In this document: piece by piece, positions 42,586 through 52,891 of the stretch
Layout of the letters: each line of letters begins with the position of its first letter
Position numbering within the stretch: the stretch's first letter is position 1
Origin: an uncultured Cellvibrionales bacterium
GTDB lineage: Bacteria > Pseudomonadota > Gammaproteobacteria > Pseudomonadales > Porticoccaceae
Direction: 5' to 3'
NCBI GenBank assembly: GCA_913031145.1
Contig: CAJWCO010000006.1
Location: 1-64,000 of the forward strand
Length of the DNA stretch: 64,000 nucleotides
Notes under the pieces: generated by a model
Database searches by the model: none
The model's input: the letters and a program-made list of their open reading frames with translations, nothing else
Told to the model about the DNA's origin: nothing
Translations under genes and position numbers: made by a program

Positions 42586-43632
42586 TTATTCCCCGATTAG
42601 ATGTTTGATATTTTGAGGGGAAAGGCTTGGCCTTCCTGAGAGTGACAGCACGAGGGTGGTTAGTTCGTCCCATATCTTCGCATCACGTAATCCCTTAACT
42701 CCGCGATCGATGGCTCCCGCTTGATACGCAAACATCCGTAAGTGTGCGGGTTTGAAGCGTTCCAGCGTTATACGCATTGGCCCCATATGAGTTCGCCATA
42801 CGCCGGCCTTCTCGAGCGCATAGTCTGTGCGCGAGCCTTGGGCGAGGTGCTCACTTGCTACCAACAATTTTCGTATCTCTCGTGTAATTGCCCATAGGAC
42901 CTTTAGGGGCTCACTTCCTTCGGTTTTCAAGCCGAGCAATGTTCGAATGGCTGCTTTGGGATCTCCGCAGAGCATTTTGTTGATTAAATCAAACTCGTTA
43001 TAACGGCTACTATCCGCGACCATGTATGACATGGTTTCGGCGTCGATTTCGCCATTGATCCCTAATAGTTTGAGTTTTTCAATCTCTTGCGAGGCAGCTA
43101 GTAAATTGCCTTCGACGCGGTCAGCGAGTACTTCAATAGCCGCAGGACATGCCACAATGTTCGCTCGTTCTAAGCGTTTTTGTATCCAATGGGGCAACTG
43201 TGCGCTATTAACCGGCCAAACGTCGATGCGTGCACCGGCGGCGTCGACGGCCTTGATCCATTTACTCTTTTTAGCGGCACTTTCAAGCTTTGCTAAGACC
43301 ACAATGAGCAGCGTGTCAGCATTGAGTGCTGCGCACACCGAAATCAGTTGGCGCGCGCCTTCTTCGCCGGGTTTGCCGTTAGGAATGCGTATTTCAACGA
43401 TTTTCTTTGAGCTGAATAGCGACAGTGCGCCGACTTCGCCATGTACTTGATTCCAATCGAAGCCAGCTCCCACATCAAACACGATGCGTTCCGAGAAGCC
43501 GCGGTTGGACGCTTCTCGGCGCACCTGGTCGACTGCCTCTTGAACCAGCAAAGGCTCGCCGCCACTAATGAGGTAGCTCGCGTGCAGACGTCTCGACAGG
43601 TCCTTTGTCAGTTGTTCAGGCTTGATGTTCAT
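42586..43632 (-). CDS. holA: DNA polymerase III subunit delta
   Basis: HolA is the 'wrench' of the clamp loader that opens the beta clamp. The 348-residue protein begins MNIKPEQLTKDLSRRLHASY, then ISGGEPLLVQEAVDQVR, the family's inactive AAA+ N-terminal region. Later it shows NEFDLINKMLCGDPKAA and the C-terminal collar domain. It follows lptE after 105 bases in the leuS-lptE-holA order found in E. coli and Pseudomonas. No ATP-binding P-loop is expected or seen in this subunit. Confidence 0.94.
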   Translation of the reverse strand: MNIKPEQLTKDLSRRLHASYLISGGEPLLVQEAVDQVRREASNRGFSERIVFDVGAGFDWNQVHGEVGALSLFSSKKIVEIRIPNGKPGEEGARQLISVCAALNADTLLIVVLAKLESAAKKSKWIKAVDAAGARIDVWPVNSAQLPHWIQKRLERANIVACPAAIEVLADRVEGNLLAASQEIEKLKLLGINGEIDAETMSYMVADSSRYNEFDLINKMLCGDPKAAIRTLLGLKTEGSEPLKVLWAITREIRKLLVASEHLAQGSRTDYALEKAGVWRTHMGPMRITLERFKPAHLRMFAYQAGAIDRGVKGLRDAKIWDELTTLVLSLSGRPSLSPQNIKHLIGE

Positions 43633-43737
43633 CTTGGTATCGATCCGTCTTATTTAGCAGTTAGCGCGTTGCTGTCTCTCTCGATGCACCGGCTCATTTT
43701 ACGCCCCCCGGCATTCATAGCTCTGAAGTTGGCGCTT

Positions 43738-44256
43738 TTAATCAACGGGCGGAAGGACCCGCAGTCGATCAATAATTTGTCGTATGATGTCAATTCGCAT
43801 ATCCTCTCGGATCGTTCGCTCTTCTTGACTTGAAGCCATTACGTCGTTCTCTACAAATTCATAAACGCGCTCAACAGTCGCAGTTGAAGTTCCGATAAGA
43901 GAGCGGCCGTTAGTGTCTAGGATGACAAAATCGAGCTCTTCGGTCAGTTGGTATTCAGCAACACGAGCATTGGAATTTAAGGTGCTGGTGCGACGTATTC
44001 GCCGGTAGTCATTAATGACCACCGAATAATCGGGTTGATCGTCGCGACGAACCGACTCAACTCCATACAACTTTAGGGCTAACGTTAGTTCGTTTAATAA
44101 TAACTCGTTGGGTTGTTGTGAGGTGAGAAAGATCTTCCCCACGTTTTCGGGGACCACCTGCGCATCACGGAGTTGCCAGCCGCAGCCAGCGAGTAAAAAG
44201 CAGGCAAATAATACCATCTGATGGAGTGTTTTTAACGCGTGTGCTAGGACGTCCAT
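43738..44256 (-). CDS. lptE: LPS-assembly lipoprotein LptE
   Basis: LptE is the outer-membrane lipoprotein that plugs the LptD barrel. The 172-residue product has a signal peptide with lipobox LLAGC; the modified cysteine is C25, followed by GWQLRDA, typical of the family. The mature part has the LptE/RlpB pattern with SVVINDYRRIRRTSTLN and REDMRIDIIRQIIDRL near the end. Its start shares one base with the leuS stop. It belongs functionally with lptD and surA in this window, which are on the same strand but in a different cluster. Confidence 0.93.
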   Translation of the reverse strand: MDVLAHALKTLHQMVLFACFLLAGCGWQLRDAQVVPENVGKIFLTSQQPNELLLNELTLALKLYGVESVRRDDQPDYSVVINDYRRIRRTSTLNSNARVAEYQLTEELDFVILDTNGRSLIGTSTATVERVYEFVENDVMASSQEERTIREDMRIDIIRQIIDRLRVLPPVD

Positions 44257-46838
44257 CAGTTGGCTACTATATTTACGATTTTGCCGGGAACTACAATTAA
44301 TTTTCGAATTGTTAGGTCAGCGATAAAACGTTTAACATTGGGTTCGTCAAGCGCCAATTGCTCGACAAATGCGCGCTCTGCACCGATCGCGGTGGTTATT
44401 TTACCGCGTACTTTACCATTGACTTGAACCATTATTTGCTGTGAATCAACCGCTAAGGCGGTGGCGTCCACTGCGGGCCATGATGTGTCCGCTATGGCGC
44501 CTGAGTATCCAAGCTGGCCCCATAAAGCATGACAGATATGTGGGGTAATAGGTGCGAGTAACAGCACGCTGTTAGTTAGGGCCTCGAAGCGGACAGCAAC
44601 GCTTTGCGGGTCGTTACCTTCGAGCTTAACTGTATGATTTATCAATTCCATGATTGCGGCTATCGCTGTGTTAAATGTATTACGGCGACCATAATCGTCG
44701 CTAACTTTGGAAATGGTCAAATGGATTTTACGGCGTAAATCTGTTTGCTCGACACTTAATGCGCTAGCATCGCATCGAGTTTTTTGATCTGGCCAGTTGT
44801 GTTCCACGGCCAGCGTCCACAATCGACGTAAAAACCGTGCAGCGCCAGCCACTCCCTCATCATTCCACTCGAGGGTTTGCTCAGGTGGGGCGGCAAACAT
44901 CGTAAACAGTCGGACTGTGTCTGCACCGTAGCGTTCGATAGTGGCTTGAGGGTCGACGCCATTATTTTTCGACTTCGACATTTTCGTCATTCCGCCGCTG
45001 TGCACCGAAGCCCCGCTCTTAATGTCGGTTGCGCTAGAGATCTTGCCCTTTTCGTCTCGCTCAATGTGAACGTCAGCGGGAGCCACCCATTGCTTACGAC
45101 CCTCACTGTCTCTATAGAAAGATTCAGCTAGGACCATGCCTTGACAAAGAAGTTTTTTGAAGGGCTCCGGGCTGTCTACTAGACCTTCGTCACGCATGAG
45201 TTTGTGAAAGAAACGCGCGTAAAGCAAGTGCAGGATCGCATGTTCAATGCCACCCACGTATTGGTCTACGGGGAGCCAGTAATTTGCCAAAGCCGGTTCC
45301 AGCATCCTGTTTTCAGCCCCTGGACACGTGAATCGTGCGTAGTACCAAGACGATTCCATAAAGGTGTCGAAGGTGTCTGTTTCGCGCTCTACGCGTTGGT
45401 TGTCAATCTCGCTGAGACGCCAAGCCGGATCTGATTTTAGGGGTGATTGGACTCCGTCCATTGTGACGTCTTCGGGAAGTAATACGGGTAATCGATCGAG
45501 CGGAACAGGTATTTCCCCTCCATCGGGCAAGTTATACATGGGGATCGGCGCTCCCCAGTAGCGTTGACGGCTCACCCCCCAGTCACGTAACCGATAACGT
45601 GTTGTAACATTGCCTAACTTCTGGCTTTCCAGGGTCTTTGCGATGGCGTCGAATGCGGCTTCGAAATCGAGGCCATCGTATTTTCCCGAATTTTTCAGCG
45701 TGCCTTTTAGTGTGGTTGCTAGGTCCCCTTCGGTCTGACCTTCGATGACCCACTTTTTCGGTAACTGATATTTTTCGGCAAAATCATAATCGCGCTGGTC
45801 ATGCGCAGGAACTGCCATAACAGCGCCTGACCCATATTCCATTAATACATAATTAGCGATCCATACTGGAATTTTTTCTCCAGTGAGCGGATGAGTGACG
45901 ACAGTGCCTGTATCAAAGCCCAGTTTTTCTGCGCTGGCCATGTCTGCTTCAGTCGTTTTTTGCGCGCCGCACTGCTTTAGAAACTTTTGCAACGATGTGT
46001 TGTTGGCGCTTAATTGAATCGCTATTGGGTGTTGCGGAGCTAAACTTACGTAGGTAACGCCCATCAGGGTATCGGGGCGCGTAGTGTAGACTTCGAGGGT
46101 TCGATAGTCGGCGATCACCTCGTTCATGGGAAAGTGGATATTGATACCGCGACTTTTTCCTATCCAATTCCGTTGCATGGTGACCACCTGCTCGGGCCAG
46201 TCGACCAACTTATCCAGATCATCGAGTAACTGCTCCGCGTAATCAGTGATGCGAATAAACCATTGAGGGATTTCTCTTTGTTCAACTCTCGTGTCGCAAC
46301 GCCAGCAGCAGTCTCCGATCACTTGCTCATTGGCGAGAACGGTTTGGTCTTTAGGACACCAATTAACAGCGCTGGTTTTTTTGTAAACTAAACCTTTTTC
46401 ATAAAGGCGTGTAAAAAACCACTGCTCCCACTTGTAATAATCGGGCTGGCATGTGCTCAACTCGCGTGACCAGTCAATACCAAAACCTAATGATTTGAGT
46501 TGTTGGCGCATGTACGCGATGTTCTCATACGTCCAGCTTGCAGGGGCCGTATTATTCTGCAGCGCAGCATTTTCGGCGGGCAAACCAAACGCATCCCACC
46601 CCATCGGGTGTAAAACATTCTTGCCCAGCATCCGCTGATAACGAGCGATCACATCTGAAATGGTGTAGTTTCGAACGTGCCCCATGTGGAGTTTACCGCT
46701 GGGGTAGGGGAACATCGCTAGGCAGTAGAACTTCTCTTTCTGTGGGTCTTCGAACGCTTTAAAGGTCTCAGCGTCTGTCCAGTACTGCTGGGCTTCGCGC
46801 TCAATTTTAGCGGGGTTATAGGGCTCTGGGGTTTTCAT
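44256..46838 (-). CDS. leuS: Leucyl-tRNA synthetase
   Basis: LeuS charges tRNA-Leu and proofreads near-cognate amino acids. The 860-residue class I enzyme has HMGH (51-54) as its HIGH motif and KMSKS near residue 618. The CP1 editing domain includes [14 protein letters not shown], and a zinc-binding insert contains CPKDQTVL and CCWRCDT. An upstream start (46892) is open, but the ATG at 46838 gives the family N-terminus. A predicted promoter and a 10-bp inverted repeat lie just upstream. lptE follows directly. Confidence 0.97.
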   Translation of the reverse strand: MKTPEPYNPAKIEREAQQYWTDAETFKAFEDPQKEKFYCLAMFPYPSGKLHMGHVRNYTISDVIARYQRMLGKNVLHPMGWDAFGLPAENAALQNNTAPASWTYENIAYMRQQLKSLGFGIDWSRELSTCQPDYYKWEQWFFTRLYEKGLVYKKTSAVNWCPKDQTVLANEQVIGDCCWRCDTRVEQREIPQWFIRITDYAEQLLDDLDKLVDWPEQVVTMQRNWIGKSRGINIHFPMNEVIADYRTLEVYTTRPDTLMGVTYVSLAPQHPIAIQLSANNTSLQKFLKQCGAQKTTEADMASAEKLGFDTGTVVTHPLTGEKIPVWIANYVLMEYGSGAVMAVPAHDQRDYDFAEKYQLPKKWVIEGQTEGDLATTLKGTLKNSGKYDGLDFEAAFDAIAKTLESQKLGNVTTRYRLRDWGVSRQRYWGAPIPMYNLPDGGEIPVPLDRLPVLLPEDVTMDGVQSPLKSDPAWRLSEIDNQRVERETDTFDTFMESSWYYARFTCPGAENRMLEPALANYWLPVDQYVGGIEHAILHLLYARFFHKLMRDEGLVDSPEPFKKLLCQGMVLAESFYRDSEGRKQWVAPADVHIERDEKGKISSATDIKSGASVHSGGMTKMSKSKNNGVDPQATIERYGADTVRLFTMFAAPPEQTLEWNDEGVAGAARFLRRLWTLAVEHNWPDQKTRCDASALSVEQTDLRRKIHLTISKVSDDYGRRNTFNTAIAAIMELINHTVKLEGNDPQSVAVRFEALTNSVLLLAPITPHICHALWGQLGYSGAIADTSWPAVDATALAVDSQQIMVQVNGKVRGKITTAIGAERAFVEQLALDEPNVKRFIADLTIRKLIVVPGKIVNIVAN

Positions 46839-46857
46839 GACGGGCCATTTTGATAAG

Positions 46858-46895
46858 TAATTGCGGCCAGTTATAGCGCGCTGAAGCCGCAATTA
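46858..46895 (-). repeat. Perfect 10-bp inverted repeat in the leuS leader
   Basis: TAATTGCGGC (46858-46867) and GCCGCAATTA (46886-46895) are perfect complements separated by 18 bases, and the spacer itself contains the palindrome AGCGCGCT. The repeat lies 20 bases before the leuS ATG. Its outer arm overlaps the predicted -10 box, so it could be an operator, or a leader hairpin if transcription starts farther upstream. Confidence 0.7.
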
Positions 46896-46921
46896 TAGGC
46901 GATTAATGGAGCCTCCACCAA
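46892..46921 (-). promoter_or_regulatory. Predicted leuS promoter
   Basis: On the minus strand, a perfect -10 TATAAT (46897 to 46892) is preceded, after 18 bases, by TTGGTG (46921 to 46916) as a weak -35. The expected start is near 46885, about 47 bases before the leuS ATG. It falls in the short gap after the peroxiredoxin gene, so leuS may be expressed independently of lnt and its upstream neighbours. Confidence 0.5.
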
Positions 46922-46965
46922 GCGCCATCGCACTGACGTGCGTCTTCCTCGCCGTCAGCATTGCA

Positions 46966-47517
46966 TCAGCTGGCGGTGCGTTTTGGAATACCTAACTCGT
47001 TTAGTTTAGAGGCCATGTCTTGAGCTGAGGACGCGGGTTGGACGTCACGATCCACAAAAAGAATTTTACCATCCTTGCCAATATAAAAGGTGTGACGTTT
47101 TGCAAACAGACCCATTGAGAGAACGCCGTAATCGCGTGCTGCCTGTTTGTCAGGATCACTTAACAACGGGAAGTCGGCTGCGTACTGAGCGGCGAACTCC
47201 TTATTTTTTTCAATGGGGTCAACGCTTGCCATAAAGTAGGCAACTTCGAGGTCTTTAAGTAAATGGCCGTTTTCAGCAAGCGATTTACACTCGATAGTGC
47301 AGCCCCGAGTGAACGCAAATGGGTACCATGCCAAAACGACCGCTTGTTGTTTGAGTAACTCGCTCAGTTGGTAGGTTTTTCCATCGGTTGCTTGCAGTTT
47401 GAAATCCGGCGCTTGGTCTCCAATCTCAAGGGCTAATGCCGATGAAACAAGGCTAATAACCATCAATACAAACGCCGCACTGCGCAATCCCGCTCGATAA
47501 ATTTTAACTGATCGCAT
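46966..47517 (-). CDS. Exported peroxiredoxin (AhpC/TSA, PrxQ-like)
   Basis: This thiol peroxidase family protein of 183 residues has an N-terminal signal peptide (about 1-29, ending SSALA), so a periplasmic place is likely. The peroxidatic site is FAFTRGCTIEC, with C73 in the TxxC position. The only other cysteine, C77, is four residues on, whereas E. coli Bcp has its second cysteine five residues on. The redoxin fold follows (APDFKLQATDGK, FPLLSDPDKQA). The exact substrate and reductant are unknown. It lies between lnt and leuS on the same strand. Confidence 0.85.
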   Translation of the reverse strand: MRSVKIYRAGLRSAAFVLMVISLVSSALALEIGDQAPDFKLQATDGKTYQLSELLKQQAVVLAWYPFAFTRGCTIECKSLAENGHLLKDLEVAYFMASVDPIEKNKEFAAQYAADFPLLSDPDKQAARDYGVLSMGLFAKRHTFYIGKDGKILFVDRDVQPASSAQDMASKLNELGIPKRTAS

Positions 47518-47563
47518 CGCTGTCTACTCCCTTAAAAAAACTTTTTTCCGGCTTCGGCCACCT

Positions 47564-49051
47564 TCAGGCTTTTGTTTTAGTTCGCCATAGTCCGGCCATA
47601 ATGGCAACGCATAGGCTAATGCACGGCCAAGAACCCCACATCGAGAAGACCGTTTGGCCTTTCCGAGGTTGTATTTTACCGGCAAGTTCCCCAGCGGCAA
47701 AGGCAGGAATACTTCCGGTGACTTTACCTTTATGGTCGACCAACGCGGTTAGCCCGTTGTTGGTCGCGCGTACTAAAGGCTTAGCGTTTTCGAGTGCTCG
47801 CATTTGCGCCATTTGCAGGTGTTGTGGCAGGGCTAACGAATCACCAAACCACGTATCATTACTCACAGTCAGCATGAATGACGCGCCTTTAGACATACGC
47901 GCCACAAGGTCTGGGTAGACCACTTCATAACAAATCGCCGTCGCGATTCCGCGGTCGTCGATTCGCAGTAACGGTTGTTCCGCCGCGCCGCGTACGAAAT
48001 TTGACATGGGTAAATCAAAAAAAGACATGACGCCGCGCAACGTGTCTTCCAAAGGCACGTACTCGCCAAAGGGCACTAACCTCGTTTTGTTATATTGTGC
48101 GGAGTTTGCGCCAATTGACAATAACGAGTTGTAAAACTGGTTGGTCTTATCGTCAAAAGTGGGGATTCCAGTTATCAGCGTAGTATTGCTTTTTAGTGCG
48201 CGGCGCTTTAGTTCCTCTAAAAAAGCGGGTATGCGTTGTGGCACGGCGGGAATGGCGGCTTCAGGCCAAACAATTAAATCCTGCCCCCAATGCGTTAGAG
48301 ATTGTGCGTTCATTTTTTCAAGGATTATTCTCTGACTGCGGGCAGACCATTTCTCGCCTTGCGGTATATTGGGTTGAATCAATGTCACCGACAGTTCCGG
48401 GCCATCGAGCTGCGTCCAACGGATGTGTTGTAACGGGTAGCCAGAGACAATCAGCACTGCAATCGCTGCTGTACAGCGCCGCCAAACGAGACTTCTGGTG
48501 GATCCTTGAAGGGCATGTGCGCCGCAAGCGGCAGCCATCGCTGTGATAAAGCTAAGCCAGAATATACCTCCGATCGGAGCCCAACCGCCCACCCAGGTGG
48601 AGAGATGGCTATAGCCGACAAACAGCCAAGGGAAGCCAGTTAACAACCAACTTCGCAACCACTCGCCAAGAACCCACAGCGCAGGAAAAGCCAACAGTGT
48701 CCAAGATCTATTCTGCGGCACAAGTGACCATGCGAAAAAAGGCAGCGAACTGACGACGGCGAGAAAGGCACAAAAAAGTAGGGTTGCGATTAGAGCCAGT
48801 GGCGCAGCCACAAAGCCATGTTCATGGATACTGATATACAGCCAGCTGACGCCACTTAAAAATAGGCCCAGATTGAAACAAACAGCACTAAAATAAACGG
48901 AGTTCGTTGTTTTTTCAGTGATGTAGTAACACAGCGCTGCTAGGCTGACAATTGCCAACGGCCATATATCATAAGGGGCTAATGCAAAGGGTGCGAGTGC
49001 ACCAAATACAAACAAGATGCCGCTCTCGCGCACTGCGCGCGGGATTTTCAT
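47564..49051 (-). CDS. lnt: Apolipoprotein N-acyltransferase
   Basis: Lnt adds the third acyl chain to the N-terminal cysteine of lipoproteins in the inner membrane, the last step before Lol export. The 495-residue protein has several N-terminal hydrophobic spans and then the nitrilase-like domain. Its catalytic triad shows in VWPEAAIPA (glutamate), YNKTRLVPFGEYVP (lysine) and ICYEVVYPDL (cysteine). It overlaps corC by 4 bases. The LptE lipoprotein encoded nearby is one likely substrate. Confidence 0.95.
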   Translation of the reverse strand: MKIPRAVRESGILFVFGALAPFALAPYDIWPLAIVSLAALCYYITEKTTNSVYFSAVCFNLGLFLSGVSWLYISIHEHGFVAAPLALIATLLFCAFLAVVSSLPFFAWSLVPQNRSWTLLAFPALWVLGEWLRSWLLTGFPWLFVGYSHLSTWVGGWAPIGGIFWLSFITAMAAACGAHALQGSTRSLVWRRCTAAIAVLIVSGYPLQHIRWTQLDGPELSVTLIQPNIPQGEKWSARSQRIILEKMNAQSLTHWGQDLIVWPEAAIPAVPQRIPAFLEELKRRALKSNTTLITGIPTFDDKTNQFYNSLLSIGANSAQYNKTRLVPFGEYVPLEDTLRGVMSFFDLPMSNFVRGAAEQPLLRIDDRGIATAICYEVVYPDLVARMSKGASFMLTVSNDTWFGDSLALPQHLQMAQMRALENAKPLVRATNNGLTALVDHKGKVTGSIPAFAAGELAGKIQPRKGQTVFSMWGSWPCISLCVAIMAGLWRTKTKA

Positions 49052-49890
49052 AGGGGGTTTTTGCGTACGTCCACTGTGATGATTTTGCGCCGATCGGCAG
49101 CAGTCACCGTAATGTTAAAGCCAAAAATGTCAATCTGCTCGTTGATTTCCGGTAATCTTCCAAAGGCTTGAATAACCAAACCACCCACCGTGTCACATTC
49201 GTCATCTGACAAACCAACATCAAAGTACTCGTTAAAAATTTCAATGTCAGTAATGGCATCGACGGAAAAGCAGTTATCCGACACTTTCTGTATTGGATCT
49301 TTTTCTTCCTCGTCTGTTTCGTCTTCTATTTCGCCAACAATTTCTTCGAGAATATCCTCGATCGTCAAAAGTCCAGACACGCCGCCATATTCGTCGACCA
49401 CGATCGCCATGTGATAACGATGCTCGCGAAATTCCTTGAGCAACACATCAAGACGCTTGCTCTCTGGAATAATTGTTGCAGGTCGCAATAACGACGACAG
49501 ATCAAAAGTCTCTTTACCTTTGGATAACAGTAACAACAATTCTTTGGCTAAAAGAATACCTGCGATGTCATCAGAGGACTCTCCTACTACCGGAAACCTG
49601 GAGTGTTGTGACTTGATCACGATATCCAGAATCTCGTCGAGAGTCATGTCGTGCTCAAGGCCCACCATCTGCGAGCGTGGAATCATAATTTCACGCGCCT
49701 GCAAGTCAGACACTTTTAGAGCGCCTTCCATAATATGCAGAACACCTGGGTCGATGATCGAGGCGCTCTGTGCATTGCGTAACATTTCAGCGACTTCATT
49801 GCTGCTGGAGGGCCGCGGGAAAAAAGACCGAGCCCAACGCTTGAACCATGCGAGTTTTCGGGGGCTATTTTTTGTCGTTTGCTCGTTCAT
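49048..49890 (-). CDS. corC: CorC/HlyC family CBS-domain protein (YbeX)
   Basis: This cytoplasmic 280-residue protein has two CBS domains (about 70-190: VSDLQAREIMIPRSQMVGL, then VDEYGGVSGLLTIEDILEEIVGEI) and a C-terminal transporter-associated CorC_HlyC domain (about 205-278). It lacks the DUF21 membrane part of larger relatives. The name comes from magnesium/cobalt efflux genetics; recent work on YbeX links it to ribosome metabolism. It lies between ybeY and lnt, as in E. coli. Confidence 0.92.
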   Translation of the reverse strand: MNEQTTKNSPRKLAWFKRWARSFFPRPSSSNEVAEMLRNAQSASIIDPGVLHIMEGALKVSDLQAREIMIPRSQMVGLEHDMTLDEILDIVIKSQHSRFPVVGESSDDIAGILLAKELLLLLSKGKETFDLSSLLRPATIIPESKRLDVLLKEFREHRYHMAIVVDEYGGVSGLLTIEDILEEIVGEIEDETDEEEKDPIQKVSDNCFSVDAITDIEIFNEYFDVGLSDDECDTVGGLVIQAFGRLPEINEQIDIFGFNITVTAADRRKIITVDVRKNPL

Positions 49891-49895
49891 GTTTG

Positions 49896-50357
49896 CTACA
49901 ATGGAACGCCTGCCTCGTAGGGTGGTGGGTAATCGAGCCCGTTAAGAATCTCCGTTTCTAGGGATTCCATCTGTTCGGCATCGGTTTCAACGACATGGTC
50001 ATGACCCAGAAGATGCAGGACACCATGTACCATAATATGTGCCCAGTGCGCCTCAGTCGACTTGTTTTGCTGGCTGGCTTCACGGCTTATTACTGGCGCA
50101 CAGATGACGACATCGCCCAAAAAGGGGATCGGTTCAGGCGTTTCCGCATCGCAGGGAAAAGACAGCACATTGGTTGCACCGGTCACGCCCCGGAACTGAT
50201 GATTCAGTGCGCCACTCTCTGTCTCGTCGACAATGCGCAACGTTATTTCATTGACATTAGGCGTTCCACCGCCGGCTTTAAACGCGGCGGATGCCCACAT
50301 GAGAAATTGTGTGTCGCCGGGTATATCGCCCTCACAGGCGCATTGGATCTGCATTTT
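49896..50357 (-). CDS. ybeY: Endoribonuclease/rRNA maturation factor YbeY
   Basis: YbeY is a zinc-dependent RNase involved in 16S 3'-end maturation and ribosome quality control. The metal-binding motif HGVLHLLGHDH and the upstream ATNVLSFPCD block are clear. The frame is open to 50483, inside phoH, but the ATG at 50357 is preceded by GGGAGG at ideal spacing and gives 153 residues starting MQIQCACE, close to the E. coli length. With this start the gene lies 22 bases after phoH instead of overlapping it. Confidence 0.94.
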   Translation of the reverse strand, partial: KMQIQCACEGDIPGDTQFLMWASAAFKAGGGTPNVNEITLRIVDETESGALNHQFRGVTGATNVLSFPCDAETPEPIPFLGDVVICAPVISREASQQNKSTEAHWAHIMVHGVLHLLGHDHVVETDAEQMESLETEILNGLDYPPPYEAGVPL

Positions 50358-50379
50358 AACCTCCCAAACTGCATCGTTT

Positions 50380-51423
50380 CTAGACGCCATTTTCGTAAGC
50401 ATCATAAGCATCAACGATTGATTGTACGATGGCATGCCTAACAACATCTCGGCTTTGGAAGTGCGTGAAACTGATTTCTTCAACCGTTGCCAGCACCTCA
50501 GCGGCGTGACCTAATCCCGATGGCACACCGCGCGGTAGATCTATTTGCGACATGTCGCCGGTGATTACGGCAGTGGAGCCAAATCCAATGCGGGTGAGAA
50601 ACATTTTCATTTGTTCTCGGGTGGTGTTCTGACTCTCATCGAGAATGATGTAGGCCCCGCTGAGTGTACGACCGCGCATGTAAGCTAGAGGGGCGATTTC
50701 TATTATATTACGTTCTTGCAATTTGGTGACCGCTTCAAATCCGAGCATCTCATGCAACGCATCATAGAGCGGGCGCAGATATGGGTCGACCTTTTGGGCC
50801 AAATCGCCGGGTAAAAAGCCGAGTCGCTCACCGGCCTCTACAGCGGGCCGCACAAGCACGATACGTTCAACCTCATCACGCAGTAGCGACTCGACTGCAC
50901 AGGCTACGGCAAGATAGGTCTTGCCGGTTCCAGCCGGGCCTATGCCAAAGTTAATGTCGTGTGTTTGCAATGCGCGCACATAACGTTGTTGGTTTAAGCC
51001 GCGAGGTTTGATGTTCCCTTTTTTGGTGCGAATCACCGCGAATGTATCTACATTGGAATTGGCCGCTAACGCTTTGGCGGGTTCATTCATTATATGCTCC
51101 GGAGTTTGTTGCTGTATTTGTAAATGCACGTCGCTGGGAGATAGATCATCACATTGCGCGGTCTGCTGATATAGTTGATAGAGAATTTCCGAGGCTAACT
51201 GAGATTCGTTCGGCGACCCATAAATGTAGAGCGCATGTCCGCGATAACGAATGTCCAGCTGTAGGCGTTTTTCAATCAGCTTTATATTTTCGTCCAATTG
51301 ACCGAAGAGAGTCGCCAAACGACGCGCGTCTGCAGGGGCCAGCACAAGACTTGCTGCTGGTTGATTGGAGAGTTGTTTCAAAAGTTCGGTTTTCGCCTCA
51401 AAGCCCGCTTTTGACGACAGCAT
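50380..51423 (-). CDS. ybeZ: PhoH-like ATPase (YbeZ)
   Basis: This P-loop ATPase of the PhoH family interacts with YbeY and is probably part of rRNA processing. The 347-residue protein has an N-terminal KH-like region, then GPAGTGKTYLA (Walker A), the LVRPAVEAGERLGFLPGD block, Walker B IILDESQNT and TGDMSQIDLP. A TTG four codons upstream (51435) is an alternative start. The strand and order miaB-ybeZ-ybeY-ybeX-lnt match E. coli. Confidence 0.93.
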   Translation of the reverse strand: MLSSKAGFEAKTELLKQLSNQPAASLVLAPADARRLATLFGQLDENIKLIEKRLQLDIRYRGHALYIYGSPNESQLASEILYQLYQQTAQCDDLSPSDVHLQIQQQTPEHIMNEPAKALAANSNVDTFAVIRTKKGNIKPRGLNQQRYVRALQTHDINFGIGPAGTGKTYLAVACAVESLLRDEVERIVLVRPAVEAGERLGFLPGDLAQKVDPYLRPLYDALHEMLGFEAVTKLQERNIIEIAPLAYMRGRTLSGAYIILDESQNTTREQMKMFLTRIGFGSTAVITGDMSQIDLPRGVPSGLGHAAEVLATVEEISFTHFQSRDVVRHAIVQSIVDAYDAYENGV

Positions 51424-51499
51424 AGCGCGATCCAAACGGGCGGGTAAACCCTTTCAACATGGTAGATAAAATTTTTTGTTGCGTCGCGGCCTTCTCTGG

Positions 51500-52852
51500 T
51501 TACGCGGTGGGTGGTTCGCTACACACTTTTCCACGCAGTGAGTTGGGGAGTGCCTCAGTAATCCATACGTCCACAAACCCGCCGATTAAGTTATGTTCGC
51601 TTGACGAGAAATTAACCACCCGATTGTTTTCTGTGCGTCCTTGTAATTGGCCGGGATCTTTTTTAGAAACGCCATTGACGAGTATACGTTCACGTTGTCC
51701 GACCATGCGTCGACTGATCGTAGCTGCTTGCTTACTAATCCGCGCTTGCAATATCGCAAGCCGTTGTTTTTTTTCTTCCGGCGATGTGTCGTCATTAAGG
51801 TCTGCTGCTGGGGTGCCGGGTCTGGGGCTGAAGATAAAACTAAACGAAGTGTCGAACCCGACTTCTTCGATGAGCTTCATGGTGGCAGCGAAGTCACTTT
51901 GGCTCTCGCCAGGAAAGCCGATAATAAAGTCTGAAGAGAGGCTGATGTCGGGTCTTAAAGCACGCAAGCGGCGTATTTTCGATTTGTATTCGATGGCGGT
52001 ATGTCCACGCTTCATAGCCATCAGGATTTTGTCAGACCCACTTTGCACGGGCAGGTGCAAATGACTCACCAGTTCCGGAACTTTAGAGTAGACCTCAATG
52101 AGTGCATCGCTGAATTCAACAGGGTGAGAGGTGGTATAGCGAATCCGATCAATGCCTTTAATATTCGCAACTAAGGGGATCAGTTCAGCAAAATCGCATA
52201 TAGACGCATCTGGAAGTTCGCCGCGATAGGCGTTGACGTTCTGGCCTAGTAAGTTGACTTCGCGAACGCCTTGTTCAGCGAGAGTCCTGACCTCTGACAA
52301 CACGTCGGCTGTCGGCCGGCTGACCTCTTCACCGCGCGTGTAGGGGACAACGCAAAACGCACAGTATTTTGAACAGCCTTCCATAATCGAAACAAACGCA
52401 GATGCACCATCGGCCTCGGGTTTTGGTAGATGGTCAAATTTTTCAATTTCAGGAAAACTAATATCTACCACTGGCGACTTGCGAAATGCTTCGCTCCGCA
52501 TCATTTCGGGTAAGCGGTGCAAAGTTTGTGGGCCAAATACGAGATCTACGAATGGTGCGCGCTTGGCAATGGCTTCGCCCTCTTGGCTCGCAACACAGCC
52601 GCCGACACCGATAATGAGGTCGGGATTAGACTCTTTTAGGCGCCTCCACCGGCCCAGTTGGTGAAAGACTTTTTCTTGGGCTTTTTCGCGGATTGAGCAC
52701 GTATTTAGTAGCAAAACGTCCGCTTTGCTAGCATCATCGGTCACCACCATCTGATGGCTTTCGCTGAGCAGGTCGCGCATACGAGAAGAGTCATACTCGT
52801 TCATCTGACAGCCATGGGTGACGATGTGCAGCTTTTTGACAGAATCATTCAT
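51500..52852 (-). CDS. miaB: tRNA-2-methylthio-N6-dimethylallyladenosine synthase MiaB
   Basis: MiaB is a radical-SAM methylthiotransferase that modifies A37 of tRNAs reading UNN codons. The 450-residue protein has the N-terminal cluster cysteines in [18 protein letters not shown] and [11 protein letters not shown]. The radical-SAM motif is CSKYCAFC with the following VPYTRGEE, and a TRAM domain lies at the C-terminus (about 380-445). A start at 52999 is open, but the ATG at 52852 matches the family and follows the predicted promoter. It is the first gene of the block. Confidence 0.96.
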   Translation of the reverse strand: MNDSVKKLHIVTHGCQMNEYDSSRMRDLLSESHQMVVTDDASKADVLLLNTCSIREKAQEKVFHQLGRWRRLKESNPDLIIGVGGCVASQEGEAIAKRAPFVDLVFGPQTLHRLPEMMRSEAFRKSPVVDISFPEIEKFDHLPKPEADGASAFVSIMEGCSKYCAFCVVPYTRGEEVSRPTADVLSEVRTLAEQGVREVNLLGQNVNAYRGELPDASICDFAELIPLVANIKGIDRIRYTTSHPVEFSDALIEVYSKVPELVSHLHLPVQSGSDKILMAMKRGHTAIEYKSKIRRLRALRPDISLSSDFIIGFPGESQSDFAATMKLIEEVGFDTSFSFIFSPRPGTPAADLNDDTSPEEKKQRLAILQARISKQAATISRRMVGQRERILVNGVSKKDPGQLQGRTENNRVVNFSSSEHNLIGGFVDVWITEALPNSLRGKVCSEPPTA

Positions 52853-52891
52853 CGTTTTTTTGCCAATAATGGGACTTCGCAGAGGTAACGC

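Noticed and set aside
50358-50483. Longer ybeY start inside phoH
   Set aside because: The downstream ATG at 50357 has a GGGAGG site and gives the family length; the extension is a shadow of the PhoH C-terminus.
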